DNA of 5,576 nt from an uncultured Selenomonadaceae bacterium. Its GTDB lineage: Bacteria > Bacillota > Negativicutes > Selenomonadales > Selenomonadaceae. The notes beneath the pieces are model-generated. The model made no database searches. It was not told the DNA's origin and worked only from the letters and a program-made list of their open reading frames with translations. The stretch lies in assembly GCA_958415865.1 (NCBI GenBank), contig CATYZV010000138.1:1-5576 (forward strand), given 5' to 3'. This document shows positions 1 through 5,576 of this stretch, one piece after another; position 1 is the first letter of the stretch, and each line of letters opens with the position of its first letter. A program made the position numbers and the translations under genes.

Positions 1-21
1 GATTATATCAGATACGGTTAT

Positions 22-28
22 AAGGAAG
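22..28 (+). promoter_or_regulatory. Ribosome binding site that sets the start of the small exported protein
   Basis: AAGGAAG lies 8 bases before the ATG at 37. The in-frame GTG at 28 overlaps this Shine-Dalgarno sequence and has no site of its own, so ATG 37 is the better start and the GTG-initiated form (three residues longer) is unlikely. Seen directly in the sequence. Confidence 0.75.
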
Positions 29-36
29 TGTTTATC

Positions 37-291
37 ATGCTGAATAAGATTGGCAGCAGGACTAAAAAATGTATTGGTATCTTTGCTCTCGCCGCTTTTT
101 TGGGCGGCCCGCTGAGCTACACGGCATCTTCTGTTCCGACGGCAAGTGCGGCTTCTTACAGCAGCCATCACCGCGACTGGGACCGCGACCATCATAAGAA
201 TGATGACGGCAAGGATTACAACAAGGGCAATATCGTAACGGCTGTTCTCGTCGGCGGCGTACTCGGCGCAGTCATCGCCAAAAACACCTGA
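37..291 (+). CDS. Small exported His/Asp-rich protein with a C-terminal glycine-zipper helix, function unknown
   Basis: I do not recognise this 84-residue protein as a named family. Starting at ATG 37, it has a basic N-terminus (K4, R8, K10, K11), a hydrophobic core at about residues 13-24, and an ASA|A signal-peptidase I site after residue 38, so it is probably exported. C12 does not sit in a lipobox. The mature part is short: a charged stretch at residues 44-60 packed with His, Asp, Arg and Lys (HHRDWDRDHHK), then a hydrophobic segment at about 65-81 ending in a short polar tail. In that segment A69, G73, G77 and A81 are spaced four apart, a glycine-zipper pattern that favours tight helix packing in membranes. 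Inference: a small periplasmic or envelope-associated protein, possibly oligomeric. The His/Asp stretch might bind metal, but it could simply be a soluble spacer. The gene stands alone on its strand and ends at the shared bidirectional terminator. The export call is fairly sure; any function is unknown. Confidence 0.7.
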   Translation: MLNKIGSRTKKCIGIFALAAFLGGPLSYTASSVPTASAASYSSHHRDWDRDHHKNDDGKDYNKGNIVTAVLVGGVLGAVIAKNT

Positions 292-307
292 TATGGATAA
301 GCTGATG

Positions 308-356
308 AAAAAAGGATTGTGCATCGGGCATGAGCTCAATGCGCAATCCTTTTCTA
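308..356. terminator. Bidirectional intrinsic terminator between convergent genes
   Basis: Arms 310-324 and 339-353 form a 15-bp stem with a single wobble or mismatch position (320 against 343) and a 14-base loop. On the plus strand the stem ends in TTTT followed by CTATTTA. On the minus strand it ends in a run of six T (complement of 308-313). It lies 16 bases after the small plus-strand gene and directly touches the stop codon (354-356) of the minus-strand repair gene, so it can serve both. The minus-strand T-run is the stronger one. Seen directly; termination in vivo is inferred. Confidence 0.85.
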
Positions 357-1529
357 TTTAGGCAGGGAAAATTTTTTTATATTGTGTCCTTCAATTTTTA
401 ATAAGGCTATTTTTTTGTTTAAGCCGCCGGCATATCCTGTCAGGCTGCCGTTTTTGCCGATGACTCTGTGGCACGGAATTATGATGGCTATGGGATTTGC
501 TCCGATCGCACCGCCTACGGCCTGAGCGGACATTTTCTGCCTGCCCTGCTGCGTTGCAATTTGATTTGCGATATCGCTGTATGATGTGGTCTTGCCATAG
601 GGAATCTGCTGTAATAGTTTCCATACTGCCATACGAAATTCTGTGCCGACCAAGTGAATCGGCGGCAGAAAATCCGGTCTGCCGCCGCTAAAGTAGATAT
701 CCAGCCAGCGGCAAGCCGCAGATATTGTTTTTTTATCGGCTGGGGCGATCTTATTTTTTCCATCAGCAGCTTTATAAAAATATAGACTTACTAAAAAACC
801 GTCTTTAGCAGATAGTGCAAGCATACCTAAAGGAGAATCATAAAAATATGTGCTGATAGGTGCATTTCCTTTTGTATGCTTCTTTTTGGGAGACGGAGCA
901 GCGGGATCTGTAAGTTCCGGCAGTGCTCCGCCTGATACTGCCCAGATGTAGAGGCTTGCTATGCTTTCGTAAGGGCTGAAGCGGCGGCGGTATTTGTCAA
1001 ACAGCTTTTTATCTATCTTCTTGTGGCGGTAGATCATGCGCAGCCCGCGCTGAATTGCCAGATCATCATAGCTCAAGACGTTTTGTCTTTGCAGGCAGAA
1101 CAGCAGCATCATCTCCGCTGTCCATCTGCCGATGCCTTTTAAGGAACTCAAAAGAGCAATGGCTTCTTCATCGCCAGCAGCTTTTACTTTTTCCAAATCA
1201 AAGCTGCCGTCTGCCGTTTTTCGTGCAAAATCGAGAATATATTCCGCTTTGCGAAGGCTCATGCCGCAGCTTTGAATATCTTCGGCTTTAAGCTGTGCAA
1301 TTTTTGCCGGCTCTATGCTGCCGCATAGTTTTTGAAAGCGTGCCCAGACGGTTTTCTGTGCTTTGGCGGAAATCTGCTGGCCTACTATATGGTGCAGTAC
1401 TGATGAAAAAAGATCATCATCCACAGTGCGCTTAATATGACCGATTCGTTTGATTACTGCCGCTAGTTTAGCATCTTTTTTCTTTAGATAAGCTATCTCT
1501 TTATCGCTGTAATTAAAATACTCATTCAT
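354..1529 (-). CDS. Fused DNA-3-methyladenine glycosylase (AlkA-like, HhH-GPD) and O6-alkylguanine-DNA alkyltransferase (Ogt)
   Basis: This is one uninterrupted 391-residue protein with two repair modules. Residues 1 to about 205 are an HhH-GPD glycosylase. They include the conserved IVGQQISAKA segment (48-57), the helix-hairpin-helix LKGIGRWTAEM (130-140), and a catalytic Asp in SYDDLAIQRGL (153-163), where D156 matches AlkA D238 by position. No Fe-S cysteine cluster is present, so it is AlkA-like and not EndoIII/MutY-like. A Lys/Pro-rich linker (about 208-223) leads to a complete Ogt: the N-terminal domain from about 225, the DNA-binding domain from about 295, the acceptor Cys353 in IPCHRVIG, and the GSLTGYAGG loop (361-369). 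The glycosylase family excises N3/N7-alkylated purines for base excision repair. Ogt moves the alkyl group from O6-alkylguanine to its own cysteine, a suicide reaction. An Ada-type N-terminal regulatory domain is absent, so no self-induction is expected. The usual Arg finger before AVGG is Gln336. The start ATG overlaps the ftsH stop by 8 bases (ATGAATGA) with only a weak GGAA-type site, implying translational coupling. Domain calls are confident; both activities are inferred from homology. Confidence 0.93.
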   Translation of the reverse strand: MNEYFNYSDKEIAYLKKKDAKLAAVIKRIGHIKRTVDDDLFSSVLHHIVGQQISAKAQKTVWARFQKLCGSIEPAKIAQLKAEDIQSCGMSLRKAEYILDFARKTADGSFDLEKVKAAGDEEAIALLSSLKGIGRWTAEMMLLFCLQRQNVLSYDDLAIQRGLRMIYRHKKIDKKLFDKYRRRFSPYESIASLYIWAVSGGALPELTDPAAPSPKKKHTKGNAPISTYFYDSPLGMLALSAKDGFLVSLYFYKAADGKNKIAPADKKTISAACRWLDIYFSGGRPDFLPPIHLVGTEFRMAVWKLLQQIPYGKTTSYSDIANQIATQQGRQKMSAQAVGGAIGANPIAIIIPCHRVIGKNGSLTGYAGGLNKKIALLKIEGHNIKKFSLPK

Positions 1530-3336
1530 GCTTTATTCCGTTTAATATATCCATAAACTGTTCGCCGCTGATAGTTTCCTTTTTGTAAAGGAATTTTGCC
1601 AGCTCGTTTAATTTGTCTTTGTTGTCTGTGAGGATTTTCTTTGCCTTTTCATGTTCTGCCTTGACGAGCGAGACGACCTGTTTGTCGATCTGCGTCTGCG
1701 TTTCTGCTGAGCAGGCCAGCGACGTATCACCGCCGAGATATTTATTGGTTACGTTTTCCAGTGCTACCATGTCGAAATCATCGCTCATGCCGTAGCGCGT
1801 TATCATGGCGCGGGCAATCTTCGTCGCCTGTTCTATATCGTTGGCTGCGCCTGTGGAAATTCTGCCGAACATGACTTCTTCTGCTGCTCTGCCGCCTGTG
1901 CAGGTAGCTATTTTGTTTTGCAGTTCTTCTTTCGTGTAGAGGTAGTGATTTCCGTCTTCTACCTGCATCGTGTAGCCGAGTGCGCCGGAGGTGCGCGGGA
2001 TGATCGTTATCTTCTGCACCGGGGCGGAGTTGGTCTGCTTTGCCGCTACGAGTGCATGGCCGATTTCGTGGCAGGCGACAGTCCATTTTTCCTCATCGGT
2101 CAAGATGGCATTTTTGCGCTGATAGCCTGCTATTACGGTTTCGATGCTTTCTTCGAGATCGCTTTGCAATACTTGATTTCGGCCTTCTCGTACGGCTCTT
2201 AATGCGCCTTCATTGATGATGTTTGCCAGCTGTGCTCCGGAGGCACCTGAGGACATTCGGGCGATTTTGCTGTAGTCGATATCGTCTGCCATTTTAACTT
2301 TCTTGGCGTGGACTTTTAAAATGGCTTCGCGTCCCTGAAGGTCGGGCAGTTCTACCGGCACGCGGCGGTCGAATCTGCCGGGGCGGGTAAGCGCAGGGTC
2401 CAGCGATTCGGGGCGGTTTGTTGCGGCGAGGATTACTACGCCTGTATTGCTTTCAAAGCCGTCCATTTCGGTCAAAAGCTGATTTAAAGTCTGTTCCCGT
2501 TCGTCGTTGCCGCCGATCTGGCTCGTCCTCTTTTCGCCGATAGCGTCGATTTCGTCGATGAAGACGATGCACGGTGCTTTTTCTTTTGCCTGCTTGAACA
2601 GATCGCGCACTTTGGAAGCACCCATGCCGACGAACATTTCCACAAATTCCGAGCCGGAGATGGAGAAGAACGGTACCTGCGATTCACCTGCCACAGCTTT
2701 GGCGAGCATTGTCTTGCCCGTGCCCGGAGGCCCTACGAGCAGGATGCCTTTGGGCATTTTCGCGCCTATTTCCTTGTACTTGGACGGATTGTGCAGATAG
2801 CTGACGATTTCTGCCAGGCTGTCTTTAGCTTCGTCTTCGCCGGCTACGTCATCGAACTTGATGCCTGCCTTGGACTTGACGTATATCTTGGCATTGGATT
2901 TGCCGAACATCATGCCGTTGCCGCCCATGCGGTCCATCATTTTCTTGGAAACGTACTGTCCTATGCCCCAGAGCACGAGCAGAGGCAGAATCCAGTTCAA
3001 AAAGAACGATTCAATCGGTGAAGCCTGATGAGCCGGTATGCTCGTGAAATCTGCTCCGGCATCTGACAGGCGTTTGATCAATTCAGGGTCATTCATCTCA
3101 CCTGTGCGGTAGATGTTTTTCTTATCCTTGTCGGTGAATGTTATTTCATTGTCTTTTATCTCTACTGAGCCGATATCCTTGCTGTCTGTTTTTTCTATAA
3201 AAGTGCTGTAGCTGACGTTCTGTATCTTCTGTTCTTCTATCAGCGGCATAACGAGCGAATTGAACAGTATCAGCAGAACGAAAGCAAGCCCGTAATAGTA
3301 CAGCAGAGGCTTTTTCGGCGGACGTACTTCATTCAT
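1522..3336 (-). CDS. ftsH: ATP-dependent zinc metalloprotease FtsH (membrane AAA+ protease)
   Basis: FtsH assembles as a membrane-bound hexamer that unfolds and degrades misassembled membrane proteins and some soluble regulators, using ATP. This 604-residue copy has the full layout: TM1 at about 11-32, an extracytoplasmic domain at about 33-110, and TM2 at about 111-129. The AAA+ module follows, with Walker A GPPGTGKT (202-209), pore motif FVG (235-237), Walker B IVFIDE (257-262), and the second region of homology with Arg fingers R321 and R324 in GRFDR. The M41 protease domain has zinc ligands HEIGH (423-427) and the likely third ligand D500 in [13 protein letters not shown] good ribosome site, AAAGGAAGGA (3344-3353), lies 7 bases before the ATG. 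It is shorter than E. coli FtsH (644 residues), mainly because the C-terminal tail is missing. Its C-terminal half resembles a FtsH/Yme1-type paralogue seen in many Firmicutes. The neighbourhood lacks tilS and hpt, which often accompany the main copy, so it may be a second ftsH (inference). It is followed, with overlap, by the DNA-repair fusion. Confidence 0.96.
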   Translation of the reverse strand: MNEVRPPKKPLLYYYGLAFVLLILFNSLVMPLIEEQKIQNVSYSTFIEKTDSKDIGSVEIKDNEITFTDKDKKNIYRTGEMNDPELIKRLSDAGADFTSIPAHQASPIESFFLNWILPLLVLWGIGQYVSKKMMDRMGGNGMMFGKSNAKIYVKSKAGIKFDDVAGEDEAKDSLAEIVSYLHNPSKYKEIGAKMPKGILLVGPPGTGKTMLAKAVAGESQVPFFSISGSEFVEMFVGMGASKVRDLFKQAKEKAPCIVFIDEIDAIGEKRTSQIGGNDEREQTLNQLLTEMDGFESNTGVVILAATNRPESLDPALTRPGRFDRRVPVELPDLQGREAILKVHAKKVKMADDIDYSKIARMSSGASGAQLANIINEGALRAVREGRNQVLQSDLEESIETVIAGYQRKNAILTDEEKWTVACHEIGHALVAAKQTNSAPVQKITIIPRTSGALGYTMQVEDGNHYLYTKEELQNKIATCTGGRAAEEVMFGRISTGAANDIEQATKIARAMITRYGMSDDFDMVALENVTNKYLGGDTSLACSAETQTQIDKQVVSLVKAEHEKAKKILTDNKDKLNELAKFLYKKETISGEQFMDILNGIKHE

Positions 3337-3343
3337 ATTTAAA

Positions 3344-3353
3344 TCCTTCCTTT
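3344..3353 (-). promoter_or_regulatory. ftsH ribosome binding site
   Basis: On the minus strand AAAGGAAGGA precedes the ftsH ATG (3336-3334) by 7 bases, an extended purine-rich Shine-Dalgarno sequence. It supports this start and suggests efficient initiation. In the 3354-3405 leader I found no convincing -35/-10 pair at normal spacing; the only marked item is an 8-base GCCGCGGC palindrome near 3380. Confidence 0.7.
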
Positions 3354-3401
3354 CATTTTAATTACACTTTAGTATTCGCCGCGGCAGTTGAAAATCCTAC
3401 T

Positions 3402-3446
3402 AAAAAAGACTGCTGTAGTGTAGTTAAAATCACTTACAGCAGTCTT
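3402..3446 (-). terminator. Intrinsic terminator of the greA-lysS operon
   Basis: On the minus strand the arm at 3446-3431 pairs with 3420-3406: twelve continuous base pairs (AAGACTGCTGTA), then one bulged base and three more pairs, around a 10-base loop. A run of six T follows at once (complement of 3402-3407). It lies 17 bases after the lysS stop codon and about 70 bases before ftsH, so it probably makes ftsH a separate unit, although read-through cannot be excluded. Confidence 0.87.
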
Positions 3447-3463
3447 GGCGTTTATGTCGATTT

Positions 3464-4981
3464 TTAATTTTCGGAGTTCTGGCGCGTGCGCATATGCGGG
3501 AATAAGAGAACGTCGCGGATGGAAGGGCTGTCCGTCAGCAGCATGACGAGACGGTCAATGCCGATGCCGAGGCCGCCTGTCGGGGGCAGGCCGTATTCCA
3601 GAGCAGTGATGTAATCGGTATCCATCATATGAGCTTCAGCATCGCCGCCTTCGCGTGCTTTCTGCTGGTCGATGAAACGCTGCTGCTGATCGATCGGGTC
3701 GTTAAGTTCCGAAAAACCGTTGGCGAGTTCGCGGCCGTAGACGAATACTTCAAAGCGGTCGGTGAAGTCAGGGTTTTCTTTGTTGCGCTTAGCCAGCGGA
3801 GATACTTCCGTCGGGTACTGCGTTACAAAGGTCGGCTGAATCAGCGTGGATTCTACTTTTTCATCGAATACGGAGTACATTACGCCGCCGATGGTCTTGC
3901 GTCCGTCGCAGGGAACGCCGAGTTCTTTAGCGATGGCCTGAGCTTCTTCGAGCGTCTGAACTTTGGAGAAATCCTTGCCTGTTACTTCGAGCACTGCATC
4001 GTTCATAGCTACGCGGCGGAAATGGGAAAGGTCGATCGGCGTATCTTCATAAGTGATGGAAGTCGTGCCGCAGGCATCGAGTGCTGCCTGCTTTATTATG
4101 CCTTCTGTAACGTCCATAAGATCGTTGTAATCAGCGTAAGCCTGATAGATTTCGATGGAGGTGAATTCAGGATTGTGCCTGTTGTCTACGCCTTCATTGC
4201 GGAATACGCGGCCGAGTTCGTAAACTCTTTCCAGACCGCCGACTACGAGGCGTTTCAGATGCAGTTCAGTAGCGATGCGCAGGTACATATCGGCATTGAG
4301 TGCGTTATAATGAGTGATGAACGGACGGGCGTTGGCACCGCCTGCGATCGGGCTGAGCACGGGCGTTTCCACTTCGAGGAAGTTGCGTTCATCGAGGTAG
4401 CGGCGCACGGACTGAATGATCTTCGTGCGGCTGATGAAGGTCTGGCGCACATCGGGATTGACGATGAGGTCGAGGTAACGCTGGCGGTAGCGTGTTTCGA
4501 TATCGGTCAAGCCGTGGAATTTCTCCGGCAGCGGGCGCAGTGATTTTGCCAGCAGCGTGAAATCCGTTACTTTGATGGTGATTTCGCCGCGGTGCGTGCG
4601 GAATAATTCGCCTTCTACGCCGACGATGTCGCCGATGTCGAGCAGCTTAAATTCAGCGTATTTTTCTTCGCCGAGGTTGTCGAGGCGGAAGTAAGCCTGA
4701 ATTTTGCCGCTGAGGTCTTCGATGACGGTGAAGCTTGCCTTGCCATGACCGCGGATAGCCATGAGGCGGCCGGCTGCGCGGACTTTTGTTTCTTCGCCGA
4801 TCTGTTCAAAATTGTCGAGCATTTCCTGCGCATGGTGCGTTACATCGTATTTGCGGCCGAACGGTTCAATGCCTTTGTCGATGAATGCCTGCATTTTTTC
4901 GCGGCGCACGCGCATGAGTTCGTTTTCGTCCTGGAGCTGTTCAGGATGATTGTTCTTGTTCTGTTGGTTCTGCTTTGCCAA
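3464..4981 (-). CDS. lysS: Lysyl-tRNA synthetase, class II
   Basis: LysS attaches lysine to tRNA-Lys in the cytoplasm using ATP. The 505-residue product is the usual class II length. After a polar Asn/Gln-rich N-terminal extension (1-20) comes the OB-fold anticodon-binding domain (about 65-150). The catalytic domain then shows motif 1 around [15 protein letters not shown] (201-215), motif 2 with [17 protein letters not shown] (257-273), and motif 3 with [14 protein letters not shown] (469-482). No class-defining element is missing. The gene starts on TTG, not ATG: AGGGGGAA (4994-4987) lies 7 bases before it, no in-frame ATG or GTG occurs in the short gap to greA, and the next ATG (M23) would lack such a site. 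It lies 32 bases after greA on the same strand, so the two form an operon, and an intrinsic terminator follows. Identification is secure. Confidence 0.98.
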   Translation of the reverse strand: MAKQNQQNKNNHPEQLQDENELMRVRREKMQAFIDKGIEPFGRKYDVTHHAQEMLDNFEQIGEETKVRAAGRLMAIRGHGKASFTVIEDLSGKIQAYFRLDNLGEEKYAEFKLLDIGDIVGVEGELFRTHRGEITIKVTDFTLLAKSLRPLPEKFHGLTDIETRYRQRYLDLIVNPDVRQTFISRTKIIQSVRRYLDERNFLEVETPVLSPIAGGANARPFITHYNALNADMYLRIATELHLKRLVVGGLERVYELGRVFRNEGVDNRHNPEFTSIEIYQAYADYNDLMDVTEGIIKQAALDACGTTSITYEDTPIDLSHFRRVAMNDAVLEVTGKDFSKVQTLEEAQAIAKELGVPCDGRKTIGGVMYSVFDEKVESTLIQPTFVTQYPTEVSPLAKRNKENPDFTDRFEVFVYGRELANGFSELNDPIDQQQRFIDQQKAREGGDAEAHMMDTDYITALEYGLPPTGGLGIGIDRLVMLLTDSPSIRDVLLFPHMRTRQNSEN

Positions 4982-4986
4982 CGGTG

Positions 4987-4994
4987 TTCCCCCT
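4987..4994 (-). promoter_or_regulatory. lysS ribosome binding site fixing a TTG start
   Basis: AGGGGGAA on the minus strand lies 7 bases before TTG (4981-4979) in the greA-lysS gap. The strong site compensates for the weak initiation codon and decides the start of lysS. Confidence 0.75.
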
Positions 4995-5013
4995 GTTCTT
5001 TATCGCTTTTAAA

Positions 5014-5490
5014 TTACTGTTTGATTTCCATTATCTTGTATTCCAGCACTCCTGCCGGTACTTTTACTTTGACGATGGAGCCGACCATCTTGCCGAGGAT
5101 AGCTGCGCCGACGGGAGATTCATTGGAGATCTTGCCTTCGGTCGTGTCTGCTTCAGTGGAGCCGACGATGGTATACGTTTCGTCTTCGTCGTATTCGAGG
5201 TCTTTGATCACGACGGTATTGCCGAGGTGTACGACGGTCTTGTTCTGTCCGTCGGATTTGATGACTTCGCTGTTTCGGATCTGAGCTTCCAGTGTGAGGA
5301 TTTCGCCTTCGACGAATGCCTGTTCGTTTTTGGCATCATCGTATTCGGAGTTTTCGCTGATATCGCCGAGAGCGATTGCGGCTTTGAGGCGGTCTGCTAC
5401 CTCAAGGCGTTTGACGCTTTTTAAGTATTCGAGTTTTTCTTCGAGTTTTTTTAAGCCTTCTTCAGTCAAGACTACGCGCTTGTCTGCCAT
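5014..5490 (-). CDS. greA: Transcription elongation factor GreA
   Basis: GreA enters the RNA polymerase secondary channel and stimulates cleavage of the backtracked RNA 3' end, rescuing stalled elongation complexes. The 158-residue product matches the family's usual length. Residues 1 to about 77 form the N-terminal coiled coil, with the tip motif LGDISENSEYDDAKNEQ (41-57). D43 and E46 there are the acidic pair that holds the catalytic Mg2+ ion. Residues about 83-158 form the FKBP-like domain, including ISNESPVGAAILGK (121-134). The ATG (5490-5488) has AAAGGA about 10 bases upstream. It is first in a pair with lysS, a common arrangement in Firmicutes. The only putative promoter seen lies unusually close to the start codon. 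Identification is secure. Confidence 0.98.
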   Translation of the reverse strand: MADKRVVLTEEGLKKLEEKLEYLKSVKRLEVADRLKAAIALGDISENSEYDDAKNEQAFVEGEILTLEAQIRNSEVIKSDGQNKTVVHLGNTVVIKDLEYDEDETYTIVGSTEADTTEGKISNESPVGAAILGKMVGSIVKVKVPAGVLEYKIMEIKQ

Positions 5491-5507
5491 TAAAATACAT
5501 CCTTTCG

Positions 5508-5535
5508 ATTATAGACATAATAGAAGTAGTGCCAA
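5508..5535 (-). promoter_or_regulatory. Putative sigma-70-type promoter before greA
   Basis: On the minus strand TTGGCA (5535-5530) and TATAAT (5513-5508) are separated by 16 bases, giving a 5/6 and a 6/6 match to the consensus boxes. The predicted start near 5500-5502 would fall within the greA Shine-Dalgarno sequence (AAAGGA, 5505-5500), leaving a leader of only about 10 bases. The boxes are clear; their use for greA is uncertain for that reason. Confidence 0.45.
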
Positions 5536-5553
5536 GCGAATGCCTGACACTAC
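5526..5553 (-). other. 12-bp RNA hairpin upstream of greA, possible terminator or leader element
   Basis: As minus-strand RNA, 5553-5542 pairs with 5537-5526 over 12 pairs around an AUUC tetraloop. Two pairs (5532/5547 and 5535/5544) are G-U on this strand and become A-C mismatches on the other strand, so the structure is specific to minus-strand transcripts. The bases after it (TTCTATTA) are only moderately T-rich, so it is a weak terminator candidate for an upstream gene, or a 5' leader hairpin. It overlaps the putative -35 box. Confidence 0.5.
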
Positions 5554-5576
5554 GTTTTAGCCTTAGATGACTTTAC

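Noticed and set aside
28..36. GTG at 28 as the start of the small exported protein
   Set aside because: It overlaps the AAGGAAG ribosome site that serves ATG 37, and it has no upstream site of its own.
354..1529. Two separate genes joined by a frame error
   Set aside because: The reading frame runs through the linker without a stop, and there is no clear internal start with a ribosome site at the module border, so a true fusion is the simpler reading.
3354..3405. Heat-shock operator (CIRCE or CtsR type) or promoter before ftsH
   Set aside because: No TTAGCACTC/GAGTGCTAA inverted repeat, no CtsR-type direct repeat, and no -35/-10 pair with 16-18 base spacing could be found.
3629..4543. Long plus-strand open frame of 304 codons opposite lysS
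   Set aside because: It is entirely antisense to a clear class II lysyl-tRNA synthetase, has no recognisable domain, and probably reflects codon bias of the true gene on the other strand.
4745..5424. Two plus-strand frames crossing the lysS-greA junction
   Set aside because: Both are antisense to two secure genes and show no domain. Their hydrophobic and Phe-rich stretches arise from the complement of Glu/Lys-rich codons.
5563..5576. Possible last codons of an upstream minus-strand gene (AAA GTC ATC TAA)
   Set aside because: Only three codons before a stop are in the window, which is too little to support a gene call; the idea that a gene ends here and the hairpin terminates it stays open.

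Overview
The window looks like a chromosomal segment of a diderm Firmicute, most likely a Selenomonas-like member of the Negativicutes. This rests on the greA-lysS pair, on protein sequences of Firmicutes character, and on a small exported protein with a glycine-zipper helix of the sort found in cells with an outer membrane. The genus is an inference from memory of family sequences and was not tested by any search. No phage, transposon, CRISPR array, tRNA or rRNA is visible, and gene density is high.

Layout, left to right. Bases 37-291 (+) encode a small exported protein of unknown function. It converges on the rest of the window, and a strong near-perfect hairpin with T-runs on both sides (308-356) can end transcription from both directions. 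Bases 354-3336 (-) hold a two-gene unit: an FtsH-type membrane AAA+ metalloprotease (1522-3336), and downstream of it, overlapping by 8 bases, a single ORF that fuses an AlkA-like HhH-GPD DNA glycosylase to an Ogt-type O6-alkylguanine-DNA alkyltransferase (354-1529). A second intrinsic terminator (3402-3446) separates this unit from the operon upstream. Bases 3464-5490 (-) hold greA followed by lysS, 32 bases apart, with lysS starting on TTG. The last 86 bases hold the greA leader: a 12-bp hairpin that pairs fully only as minus-strand RNA, and a sigma-70-like promoter whose -35 box lies inside the hairpin.

Together, greA and lysS serve transcript elongation and translation. The ftsH/alkylation-repair unit pairs membrane protein quality control with a two-activity repair enzyme covering N-alkyl purine excision and direct reversal of O6-alkylguanine. 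The fusion, its coupling to ftsH, and the small convergent envelope protein are the parts most worth a second look. I see no strong evidence of an entirely new multi-gene system.
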